From contig DCYW01000009.1 in NCBI GenBank assembly GCA_002331185.1, forward strand, positions 1 through 7,523: a stretch of 7,523 bases of DNA, written 5' to 3'. This document shows, in pieces, positions 1-5,480 of the stretch. The DNA comes from Patescibacteria group bacterium UBA2100 (GTDB taxonomy: Bacteria > Patescibacteriota > Minisyncoccia > Phycocordibacterales > UBA2100). Made by a program: the position numbers and the translations under genes. Below the pieces are notes generated by a model. That model had not been told where the DNA came from, made no database searches, and was given only the letters and a program-made list of their open reading frames with translations. The stretch's first letter is position 1. Each line of letters begins with the position of its first letter.

Positions 1-3
1 AGT

Positions 4-300
4 ATGGAAGATTTTAAGAATGAAAAAATGGAGAGTGGAAAAAATTTTACCGCAATAAGCGCACAAGAAGCTAGGCGTTTGATTGAAAATCGAGGTACTG
101 AGTATCCTGTTACGATTATCCCGTGGCTTGGTGAATCGTCTGGAGCACCTCAGTATGTGGCGGAAAACTCGGACGAACTTGAAGAGTTTGTAAATCAAGC
201 ACTCGCAGTCGCCAGTGGAGAAAAACGGGTGCATATCATTACTGCTAACGCACTCACTAAAAATATGCCATCTGGGAAGATAGAGAACCCTGTTGATTAG
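4..300 (+). CDS. Hypothetical protein, 98 aa (possibly 5'-incomplete)
   Basis: Open frame ending in TAG at 298-300. I do not recognise the family. The protein is soluble-looking, with no membrane segment or signal peptide. It begins with a charged stretch (MEDFKNEKMESGKN), followed by a likely helix (AQEARRLIENRG), a strand-like VTIIPWLG at about residues 36-43, and an acidic helix (NSDELEEFVNQALAVASG) at about 55-72. This alternation suggests a small alpha/beta domain. The frame is open to the window edge, so the true start may lie upstream. ATG at 28 (Met-9) is an alternative start, and no Shine-Dalgarno can be judged for ATG 4. The next gene is 115 bases downstream behind its own promoter-like sequence, so the two are probably not tightly coupled. 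Existence as a gene is likely; function is unknown. Confidence 0.6.
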   Translation: MEDFKNEKMESGKNFTAISAQEARRLIENRGTEYPVTIIPWLGESSGAPQYVAENSDELEEFVNQALAVASGEKRVHIITANALTKNMPSGKIENPVD

Positions 301-303
301 TCT

Positions 304-326
304 GTAGATAACCTGTGGGTATCTAC
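304..326. repeat. 7-bp inverted repeat just upstream of a TATAAT box
   Basis: GTAGATA at 304-310 and its exact reverse complement TATCTAC at 320-326 are separated by 9 bases. The dyad fills the -35/spacer area of the TATAAT at 328-333. That position suits an operator. It is not followed by a T-tract, so a terminator for the upstream gene is unlikely. Confidence 0.4.
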
Positions 327-327
327 A

Positions 328-333
328 TATAAT
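328..333 (+). promoter_or_regulatory. Consensus -10 box (TATAAT) for the 66-aa gene
   Basis: A perfect TATAAT lies in the gap between two genes. It would start RNA near 340 and give a leader of about 75 nt before the start codon. No convincing -35 hexamer sits 16-18 nt upstream; a dyad (304-326) occupies that place instead. Confidence 0.45.
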
Positions 334-404
334 CTGGGGATAAAGTTGGTGGTAACCTGTAGACAGCAGGAGTACGCTTATTAGACAGTCTCTATTTCTG
401 AGAC

Positions 405-414
405 AGGAGGAAGG
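405..414 (+). promoter_or_regulatory. Strong Shine-Dalgarno AGGAGGAAGG
   Basis: AGGAGG at 405-410 lies 4 nt before ATG 415 and 7 nt before ATG 418. The 7-nt spacing favours the second ATG as the real start. A small dyad, GTCTC (388-392) and GAGAC (400-404), ends immediately before the Shine-Dalgarno, so pairing there could affect access to it. Confidence 0.65.
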
Positions 415-417
415 ATG

Positions 418-618
418 ATGACACAAAAAGAAGTTTTTGGCAGAGGCCAAACGCTCGAAAAAGCGATTCATGATCACGGATTACCGATCATCTTGGTTGC
501 AGCTGGTTCAGGTTCATCGGTTGAGATTACCGAACCGTCGGAAATCTCTAGTAAGACAGATGAAATTTGTGATAAAGCAGCAGTCATGGGTAACGGTATT
601 GTGATCAAGGATGAATAA
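418..618 (+). CDS. Hypothetical small protein, 66 aa
   Basis: Short open frame ending in TAA at 616-618. It is supported by an unusually strong Shine-Dalgarno (AGGAGG) and by a hairpin terminator 21 bases after the stop, so it is very probably a real monocistronic gene. ATG 415 (67 aa) is the alternative start but leaves only 4 nt to the AGGAGG. The family is not recognised. The protein has a helix-like start (TLEKAIHDHG), a short hydrophobic strand LPIILVAAG with a glycine/serine-rich turn (GSGSS), an acidic middle, and a final GNGIVIKD strand. It has two scattered residues of note (His-20 region and one Cys in the EICDKA stretch) but no CxxC zinc pair, no membrane helix and no signal peptide. 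A cytosolic regulator or inhibitor-sized protein is conceivable; that is speculation. Confidence 0.62.
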   Translation: MTQKEVFGRGQTLEKAIHDHGLPIILVAAGSGSSVEITEPSEISSKTDEICDKAAVMGNGIVIKDE

Positions 619-639
619 GGATGTGGCACACAACTTCAG

Positions 640-677
640 AGCCGCTTGATTTCGATTAAGCGGCTTCCTCTTTTCCT
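640..677 (+). terminator. Intrinsic terminator after the 66-aa gene
   Basis: An 8-bp perfect GC-rich stem, AGCCGCTT (640-647) and AAGCGGCT (658-665), has a 10-nt loop and is followed by a pyrimidine-rich, T-containing tail with TTTT at 671-674. It begins 21 nt after the stop codon. The tail is not a pure T run, so efficiency may be moderate. Confidence 0.7.
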
Positions 678-681
678 GGTT

Positions 682-708
682 ATATGTATACTGCGTGTGG
701 ATACATAT
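682..708. repeat. 8-bp inverted repeat over a -10 box (possible operator)
   Basis: ATATGTAT (682-689) and its exact reverse complement ATACATAT (701-708) are separated by 11 bases, so the half-sites start 19 bases apart, about two helical turns. The left arm overlaps the candidate -10 TATACT at 687-692. This arrangement is typical of a dimeric repressor site, though no regulator is encoded nearby. Confidence 0.4.
687..692 (+). promoter_or_regulatory. Candidate -10 box (TATACT) for the 104-aa gene
   Basis: TATACT, preceded directly by TG, lies just after the terminator of the previous gene and 46 bases before the ATG at 738. Transcription would begin near 699 and give a leader of about 40 nt carrying the Shine-Dalgarno. 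No -35 consensus is visible. Confidence 0.4.
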
Positions 709-724
709 CAGGCCGTGAACCATG

Positions 725-731
725 AAAGGGG
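725..731 (+). promoter_or_regulatory. Shine-Dalgarno AAAGGGG
   Basis: This purine run lies 6 nt before ATG 738 and decides the start of the 104-aa gene. It is weaker than the AGGAGG of the preceding gene. Confidence 0.55.
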
Positions 732-737
732 ATTTCA

Positions 738-1052
738 ATGCCAACACGAGACGACGCTGCAGATTTTTTTACCGAAAAATCTAAAGAAATTGGCGCAGCA
801 ACAAATAAAACCCCGATTAACAGGGATCCGATTAGGTTGAGAAGATTGCTGAGGAAGCGTTTGAAGGAGAACCCTGATGATGCCGTGTTTCTCTGCTCTC
901 AGAAAAACCCTGAAGACAAAGGTGTTGTGTGGGAGTGGGAAGTGAAAACCGAATTGGACATCCCTAATGTTATAGCTAAAGCGCTTCGGGAAGTCCGTCC
1001 TGACGATGGTGGGTTTGTGGTAAAGAGGAAGCCCATGCTCCTTGCTCTTTAG
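738..1052 (+). CDS. Hypothetical protein, 104 aa
   Basis: Open frame ending in TAG at 1050-1052. It has its own Shine-Dalgarno, an upstream promoter-like box, and a strong terminator 11 nt after the stop, so it looks like a real single-gene unit. The family is not recognised. The protein is highly charged. An acidic N-terminus (MPTRDDAADFF) leads to a very basic helix at about residues 29-44 (NRDPIRLRRLLRKRLKE), then VFLCSQKNPEDKG with the only cysteine near residue 53, a strand VVWEWEVKTEL, and a C-terminal helix/strand unit (IAKALREVRPDDGGFVVKRK). There is no membrane segment or signal peptide. The basic helix could contact nucleic acid, but no named domain can be assigned. It converges with the DNA glycosylase gene on the opposite strand. 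Confidence 0.62.
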   Translation: MPTRDDAADFFTEKSKEIGAATNKTPINRDPIRLRRLLRKRLKENPDDAVFLCSQKNPEDKGVVWEWEVKTELDIPNVIAKALREVRPDDGGFVVKRKPMLLAL

Positions 1053-1062
1053 CAGCAAAATT

Positions 1063-1093
1063 CCGCTCGTGTGCATTCACGGGCGGTTTTTTT
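1063..1093 (+). terminator. Strong intrinsic terminator, probably bidirectional
   Basis: A 9-bp stem, CCGCTCGTG (1063-1071) and CACGGGCGG (1078-1086), contains one G-T wobble. It has a 6-nt loop and is followed by seven T (1087-1093). On the minus strand the same hairpin is followed by AATTTT (complement of 1057-1062), a weaker U-tract, so it may also end the convergent glycosylase transcript. The glycosylase stop codon (complement of 1077-1079) lies inside the hairpin. Confidence 0.85.
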
Positions 1094-1700
1094 CTTGATT
1101 ATCCAAAATACTCCAAATGGCACATGCGGCGTATGTTCGATAGGGACTCCAGTTTTCTGCAAGCTCCTCCATTGCTTCTACTGATGGTAGATCATGATGA
1201 CCATATATTTTTTGTATACCTTTACGCAGTCCTAAGTCACCTACAGAAAAGATATCTTCATGTCCGAGTGCAAACATTAGAAACATCTCACTACTCCACG
1301 GCCCAATGCCTCTTACTTCTTGGAGTGCAATCTTTGCGTCTTCAATGGATAGAGTGCGCAGTGTGTTTAGACGAAGTGAGCGATTTGATACCCGCTCACT
1401 TAAATCTTGGATGGAACGTATTTTCGCAAAAGAAATGCCACTTTCACGTAATTTCATATCACTTAGTGCTAGTATGTGTGTTGCTGTTGGTTTTTGGTAT
1501 GGAAAGAGCGTTCGAAATTTTTGCCAAATAGAACGTGCGGCTTTGCTAGAGAGTTGTTGCCCAACTATGGTGCGACAAAGACTACTGAAGAGATCTGCTT
1601 TAACTTCAGGACCACCACGCAGCTCACCTTCAAACAATGCTATTGCGCTGTATAGGGTAGGGTCGTGTTTCTGGAAATGAGTCAGGACTTTTTTAGGCAT
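1077..1700 (-). CDS. DNA-3-methyladenine glycosylase, AlkA/Mag type (HhH-GPD superfamily)
   Basis: Base-excision repair enzyme that removes alkylated purines, chiefly 3-methyladenine, by cutting the N-glycosidic bond. Seen in the 207-aa product: the conserved VGQQLSSKAA segment (residues 46-55); a helix-hairpin-helix with VRGIGPWSSEM (129-139), which grips the DNA backbone; and FSVGDLGLRKG (151-161), whose Asp-155 aligns with the catalytic aspartate of AlkA. WSPYRTYAACAIW (184-196) matches the family's C-terminal signature. The length fits the single-domain Mag1-like form, which lacks AlkA's N-terminal extension. There is no FeS cysteine cluster, so it is not an EndoIII/MutY type. Start choice: ATG at 1700 sits 6 nt after an extended -10 box. 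An in-frame GTG at 1739 would add 13 residues, but it overlaps a palindrome and has no Shine-Dalgarno. The gene is convergent with the 104-aa gene and divergent from ileS. Confidence 0.9.
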   Translation of the reverse strand: MPKKVLTHFQKHDPTLYSAIALFEGELRGGPEVKADLFSSLCRTIVGQQLSSKAARSIWQKFRTLFPYQKPTATHILALSDMKLRESGISFAKIRSIQDLSERVSNRSLRLNTLRTLSIEDAKIALQEVRGIGPWSSEMFLMFALGHEDIFSVGDLGLRKGIQKIYGHHDLPSVEAMEELAENWSPYRTYAACAIWSILDNQEKNRP

Positions 1701-1706
1701 ACGAAC

Positions 1707-1736
1707 ACTGTAGCATCTCTCTAAGATTCTTTTCAG
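1707..1736 (-). promoter_or_regulatory. Leaderless-type promoter of the glycosylase gene
   Basis: Read on the minus strand, an extended -10 TG-C-TACAGT (complement of 1707-1715) is followed by GTTCGT and then the ATG at 1700. Transcription would therefore start at or next to the start codon. A partial -35, CTGAAA (complement of 1731-1736), lies 18 nt upstream of the -10. The 36-bp palindrome begins one base beyond the -35. Confidence 0.6.
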
Positions 1737-1737
1737 C

Positions 1738-1773
1738 ACATACGTATGGACGTACGTACGTCCATACGTATGT
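1738..1773. repeat. 36-bp perfect palindrome
   Basis: Each arm is ACATACGTATGGACGTAC or its exact reverse complement, with no central loop (axis between 1755 and 1756). It contains ACGT five times, at 1742, 1750, 1754, 1758 and 1766. It lies directly upstream of the glycosylase -35 and about 235-270 bases upstream of ileS. No T-tract flanks it, so it is not a classical terminator. It may be a regulator binding site or a cruciform-forming element. Confidence 0.9.
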
Positions 1774-1906
1774 AATGACTATTTTACCTACAGCTGAACC
1801 CCACTACGTTAACATTAGTGAAGAGGTTCTTGAAATAGAAAACACTTCCTTTTATACAAGATAGAAAAGTTACTCTACAGGGGCGTTTCTATAAGAAATA
1901 CATATA

Positions 1907-1932
1907 AAATATATCAGTTAACTGATATATTT
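1907..1932. repeat. 26-bp perfect AT-rich palindrome
   Basis: The arm AAATATATCAGTT is followed directly by its exact reverse complement; the axis is between 1919 and 1920. The centre is about 86 bases upstream of the ileS start codon. It is too AT-rich, and lacks a GC stem, to be a typical terminator. An operator or cruciform is more plausible. Confidence 0.85.
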
Positions 1933-1968
1933 GTCTTTAAGGCCATAGAAGCGGTATGAAAGATGCGA

Positions 1969-1998
1969 TTGTATAAGAGCGCTATATTCTGGTAGGAT
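1969..1998 (+). promoter_or_regulatory. Leaderless-type promoter of ileS
   Basis: An extended -10, TG-G-TAGGAT (1990-1998), is followed after 7 nt by ATG 2006. A partial -35, TTGTAT (1969-1974), lies 18 nt upstream of the -10. No Shine-Dalgarno precedes the ATG. TATATT at 1983-1988 is an alternative -10 that would give a leader of roughly 10 nt. Confidence 0.55.
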
Positions 1999-2005
1999 AG
2001 TTCGT

Positions 2006-4861
2006 ATGTCCGATAGCTCAGATAGAAAAAAAAGTGATGTTGCCCTTCGCGAAGAGGAAACACTAGAATTTTGGAATACTAACGATATTTTCAATAAATC
2101 AGTTGAGAGAGAAGCGCCAAATGGTGAATACGTTTTTTATGATGGACCGCCGTTTGCAACCGGTACGCCACATTATGGACATTTATTACAAAGCGTGCTT
2201 AAGGATGCAATACCGCGTTACAAAACAATGCGGGGGTATCGAGTTGAGCGACAGTGGGGATGGGACTGTCATGGGTTGCCAATTGAAAATATCGTCGAAA
2301 AAGAAATGGGAACCAACACCAAGAAAGATATAGAGAAGCTTGGTGTGAAAAAATTCAATGATTTATGTCGTGAAAAGATATTTACCTATGCTGATTCATG
2401 GAATATGTTCATTCCGCGCTTTGGGCGTTGGGCTGATATGGAGAACCCATATCAGACGATGGACAAGGATTACATGGAGAGTGAGTGGTGGGCGTTTAAA
2501 ACGCTGTACGAGAAAGACCTTATCTATGAAGATTATCGCTCAATGCATATCTGTCCTCGTTGTGAGACAACACTTGCTCAATCTGAAGTTACGGAAGGGT
2601 ACGCTGATATTAAAGATTTGGCAGTGACAGCTAAATTTAAGCTAAAGAACCCGGAAAAAATAGGGCTTTCGGGTGATGTATATATGTTGGCATGGACAAC
2701 CACACCATGGACATTGCCAGGTAATGTCGGTCTTGCTGTAGGTAATGACATAACGTATATCAACGCGGAGTCGGAGGAACATGACGGTGAATACATCATG
2801 GCTAAGAATGTTGTTGGTGACGACGACTCTGCTCATTATAAAGCATGGAAAGGGAGCGAACTTGTTGGATTGGAATACGAGCCGCCGTTTAATTCGTACT
2901 CAGATGACGACACATTAGAGGGTAAAGAGAATGCATGGAAAGTATATGCAGCAGATTTCGTAAATACAGAAGATGGTACAGGGATTGTACATATCGCCCC
3001 AGCGTTTGGTGCGGACGACCTTGAGCTTGCTCAGAAAGAAAATCTTCCTGTGCTTAAACACGTAGGAATGGATGGGATCATTGCATCAGAAGTTACTGAA
3101 TTGGCAGGACTGAGTGTGAAGCCAATTGATGACCACCAATCGACTGACGTAGAAGTAATTAAATATCTCGCCGGGAAAGAGCTTTTGTTTGCAAAAGAAA
3201 AATACGAGCACTCGTATCCGCATTGTTGGCGTTGTGATACCCCGCTTATTAACTACGCAACAAGTTCTTGGTTTGTAGCAGTTGAAAAGATTAAACCGCA
3301 GTTACTTGAGTATGCAGAAAACATACGATGGTCACCTTCGCACATCAAGGATGGGCGGTGGGGAGAGTGGCTCAAAGGAGCGCGTGATTGGTCTATTTCT
3401 CGCCAACGTTTTTGGGCGAATACGATTCCTGTATGGCGCTGTGAAGAGTGTAGTAAGGATATGGTATTTGGTTCAGTCGCGGAGCTTGAAAAAGTAAGCG
3501 GGAAAACAGTAGAAGATTTACATAAAGATGTAGTGGATGAAATAACTGTTCCGTGTGAATGTGGCGGGGTAATGAAGCGAGTGCCAGATGTACTTGATAC
3601 ATGGTTTAACTCTGGCTCAGTACCGTATGCGTCATACCATTACCCATTTGAAAATAAGGCTGAAGTCGAAACACGTATTCCCGCCGATTTTATTGCCGAG
3701 GCTCACGATCAAGTTTCAAAATGGTTCTACTATCAGCATATACTCAGTGGTGCACTTTTTGGAAGCCATGCATTTAAGAATGTCATAACCAGTGGCATGG
3801 TACTTGCTGAAGACGGGAAAAAGATGAGTAAGCGGTTACAGAACTATCCTGACCCACAACACATAATGGAGCGTTACGGTGCTGATGCCGTGCGGCTATA
3901 TATACTTACAAGTCCAGTTGTCCGTGCTGAGAACTTGAACTTTGCAGAAATAGGTGTTGCTCAGGTTGCGGCGAAGGTTATGGGACGCCTCACCAATGTC
4001 TATGCATTCTACGAATTATATAAAGATAGCATTGAACATGAACCAAAAAGCGATAGTACGCATATTCTTGATCAGTGGATTGTTGCACGAGCACACGAGC
4101 TTCATGCGCAGGTAACCAAATCAATGGATGCGTACGAACTTGATAGAGCAACGCGTCCGCTTGGTGATTTTGTAGACGATCTATCTACGTGGTACATACG
4201 ACGTTCGAGAGATAGGCTAAAAGGCGAAGACTCTCAAGATATACAAGCTGCTCTTTCAATCATTCGATGGGTATTGCGTAAATACGCCAAAATAAGTGCT
4301 CCATTTACGCCGTTTATTGCAGATTGGCTCTGGCAGAATACTAAGCGTGATGATGACCCAGAGAGTGTGCATCTTGCACACTGGTGTCAGGTCAAAGAAC
4401 CACAAAAAGCTGTACTTGAGGCAATGAGCCGCGTGAGGGAAATTGTTTCTATTGCACTAGAGAAACGCGCAGAGGCAAAGATTAAGATTCGACAACCACT
4501 TGCCACATTGACCATAAAAGACGAACTTGCACCAGAATATCTAGAGCTTATTAAAGATGAAGTAAACGTGAAAGCCGTAACGGTAGACGCATCAATACAT
4601 GAAGACGTTGAACTTGATACAGTTATAACTGATGAATTAAAGAAGGAGGGAGGTGTTCGTGAATTGATTCGAGAAATTCAAGGAGTACGAAAACAGCAAG
4701 GTTTTGAATTAAATGATACGGGTGCGGTTACAATATCTGGGTCGTCCGAGTTCATTGCAGTGGTTACTGAATACAAGAAAGACATTGAATCTCAGACAAA
4801 TATGACGATTTCTTTTGGTGCTACACAAGCGGAGATGTCGGTGGAAGTGCAAAAAAACTAG
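2006..4861 (+). CDS. ileS: Isoleucyl-tRNA synthetase, eukaryote-like (IleRS2) type
   Basis: Class Ia synthetase charging tRNA-Ile with isoleucine in the cytosol; 951 aa, about full length for the family. Seen in order: class I signature PPFATGTPHYGH (residues 48-59, HYGH replacing HIGH); WGWDCHGLPIE (84-94); a CP1 editing domain with TTTPWTLPGN (231-240) and GTGIVHIAPAFGADD (324-338), which hydrolyses mischarged Val-tRNA; DWSISRQRFW (461-470); DTWFNSGS (531-538); and KMSKR (606-610) in place of KMSKS. The anticodon-binding domain carries STWYIRRSRDR (727-737). Cysteine pairs HICPRC (181-186), CWRC (407-410), Cys-479/482 and Cys-517/519 are possible zinc ligands. HYGH plus KMSKR followed by NYPDP is typical of eukaryotic/IleRS2 enzymes, which are known to tolerate mupirocin; resistance here is inferred. 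The start at 2006 is set by the -10 box 7 nt upstream. recO follows after 4 nt. Confidence 0.97.
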   Translation: MSDSSDRKKSDVALREEETLEFWNTNDIFNKSVEREAPNGEYVFYDGPPFATGTPHYGHLLQSVLKDAIPRYKTMRGYRVERQWGWDCHGLPIENIVEKEMGTNTKKDIEKLGVKKFNDLCREKIFTYADSWNMFIPRFGRWADMENPYQTMDKDYMESEWWAFKTLYEKDLIYEDYRSMHICPRCETTLAQSEVTEGYADIKDLAVTAKFKLKNPEKIGLSGDVYMLAWTTTPWTLPGNVGLAVGNDITYINAESEEHDGEYIMAKNVVGDDDSAHYKAWKGSELVGLEYEPPFNSYSDDDTLEGKENAWKVYAADFVNTEDGTGIVHIAPAFGADDLELAQKENLPVLKHVGMDGIIASEVTELAGLSVKPIDDHQSTDVEVIKYLAGKELLFAKEKYEHSYPHCWRCDTPLINYATSSWFVAVEKIKPQLLEYAENIRWSPSHIKDGRWGEWLKGARDWSISRQRFWANTIPVWRCEECSKDMVFGSVAELEKVSGKTVEDLHKDVVDEITVPCECGGVMKRVPDVLDTWFNSGSVPYASYHYPFENKAEVETRIPADFIAEAHDQVSKWFYYQHILSGALFGSHAFKNVITSGMVLAEDGKKMSKRLQNYPDPQHIMERYGADAVRLYILTSPVVRAENLNFAEIGVAQVAAKVMGRLTNVYAFYELYKDSIEHEPKSDSTHILDQWIVARAHELHAQVTKSMDAYELDRATRPLGDFVDDLSTWYIRRSRDRLKGEDSQDIQAALSIIRWVLRKYAKISAPFTPFIADWLWQNTKRDDDPESVHLAHWCQVKEPQKAVLEAMSRVREIVSIALEKRAEAKIKIRQPLATLTIKDELAPEYLELIKDEVNVKAVTVDASIHEDVELDTVITDELKKEGGVRELIREIQGVRKQQGFELNDTGAVTISGSSEFIAVVTEYKKDIESQTNMTISFGATQAEMSVEVQKN

Positions 4862-4865
4862 CAAC

Positions 4866-5438
4866 ATGGCACACGACGTTCACACAACAAGCGCTTTTGT
4901 TTTAAGTAGCGCGAATGTGCAAGATTCTGACAAATTATTTTGGTTGTTAACTGAAGATTTGGGGCTTGTATTTGCAAGCGCTCGAAGTGTTCGTGAGGAA
5001 ACCTCTAAACTGCGGTATTCACTTAGTGACTTAGCACACACACGAGTTTCACTGGTGCGTGGCCGTGGACTTTGGCGTTTGACGGGGGCTGAAAATAACA
5101 CTCTTGAGAAACTAGCGTTATCAGGAACTGAAGTATTTGGACGCATAGCAACACTCGTGCGGCGCGTTATGCCTATCGACGAAGAAAATGGAGAAATTTT
5201 TGAAATAGTGCACAATGCATACAATACACTGATTATTGATGAAAAAAACCAGAAACTCATAGAAATACTCACTGTTGCTCGAGTTCTTTACCAGCTCGGC
5301 TATCTTTCATGTATACCAATATATCGTGGACTTATCGATTCATTTGATTTTGATGAAGAGATTATTAAAAGAGTAATCACTGTTGAAAATGATATGGTTG
5401 ATGCTATTAACTCAGGTCTTGCCGAGAGCCAACTATAG
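4866..5438 (+). CDS. recO: DNA repair protein RecO, short form
   Basis: RecO helps load RecA on SSB-coated single-stranded gaps in the RecFOR recombination pathway. The 190-aa product shows the N-terminal OB-fold pattern: FVLSSANVQDSDKLFWLLTE (residues 11-30), LGLVFASARSVREETSKLR (32-50, where the family has a basic linker), then VSLVRGRGLWRLTGAE (61-76). A helical region follows (about 88-148), with LYQLGYLSCIPIY near its end. Typical RecO proteins are about 230-250 aa. This one ends soon after the helical domain, and its single cysteine (Cys-149) rules out the four-cysteine zinc finger found in many homologues. ATG 4866 is chosen because the longer in-frame ATG at 4815 lies inside ileS and adds a non-family basic stretch. 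No strong Shine-Dalgarno is seen; translation may be coupled to ileS, whose stop is 4 nt upstream. Confidence 0.82.
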   Translation: MAHDVHTTSAFVLSSANVQDSDKLFWLLTEDLGLVFASARSVREETSKLRYSLSDLAHTRVSLVRGRGLWRLTGAENNTLEKLALSGTEVFGRIATLVRRVMPIDEENGEIFEIVHNAYNTLIIDEKNQKLIEILTVARVLYQLGYLSCIPIYRGLIDSFDFDEEIIKRVITVENDMVDAINSGLAESQL

Positions 5439-5462
5439 TAAGCTATCAACTCCTAGTCATAA

Positions 5463-5474
5463 ACCATCGATGGT
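5463..5474. repeat. 12-bp perfect palindrome in the -35 region of the surface-protein promoter
   Basis: ACCATCGATGGT is self-complementary. It ends 9 bases before the -10 hexamer of the next promoter, which has no recognisable -35, so it could be a regulator site. Twelve bases is short enough to occur by chance. Confidence 0.35.
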
Positions 5475-5480
5475 GTAGTT

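Larger units (their letters stand above)
1774..2005. other. AT-rich intergenic region upstream of ileS
   Basis: This is the ileS side of the 305-base gap between the glycosylase and ileS starts. I see no credible open frame, no tRNA and no T-box element: the AGGGTGG-type antiterminator signature expected of a T-box ahead of ileS is missing. It holds the 26-bp palindrome at 1907-1932, several AT-rich -10-like strings (for example TATATT at 1983-1988) and the ileS promoter. GTTAAC occurs at 1808-1813 and again at the centre of the palindrome (1917-1922). Confidence 0.6.

Noticed and set aside
313..328. LexA-like box CTGT-N8-ACAT
   Set aside because: The last base deviates from the CTGT-N8-ACAG consensus, the site lies before a small unknown gene, and a single near-match is expected by chance.
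646..840. 64-aa forward frame overlapping the terminator and the start of the 104-aa gene
   Set aside because: It begins inside the terminator hairpin, has no Shine-Dalgarno, and overlaps the better supported frame at 738.
1124..1680. Forward-strand open frames opposite the glycosylase
   Set aside because: They are antisense shadows of a well-supported gene, with no family-like sequence and no start signals.
1701..1739. GTG start at 1739 for the glycosylase (220 aa)
   Set aside because: There is no Shine-Dalgarno, it overlaps the edge of the 36-bp palindrome, and a good promoter box points to ATG 1700. It cannot be fully excluded.
1774..2005. T-box riboswitch ahead of ileS
   Set aside because: No T-box antiterminator signature, specifier-loop arrangement or GC-rich terminator was found; the region is AT-rich with a loop-free palindrome.
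4815..4865. Longer RecO start at ATG 4815, overlapping ileS
   Set aside because: It adds a basic 17-residue stretch with no resemblance to RecO and lies inside the ileS coding region. ATG 4866 gives the expected N-terminus.
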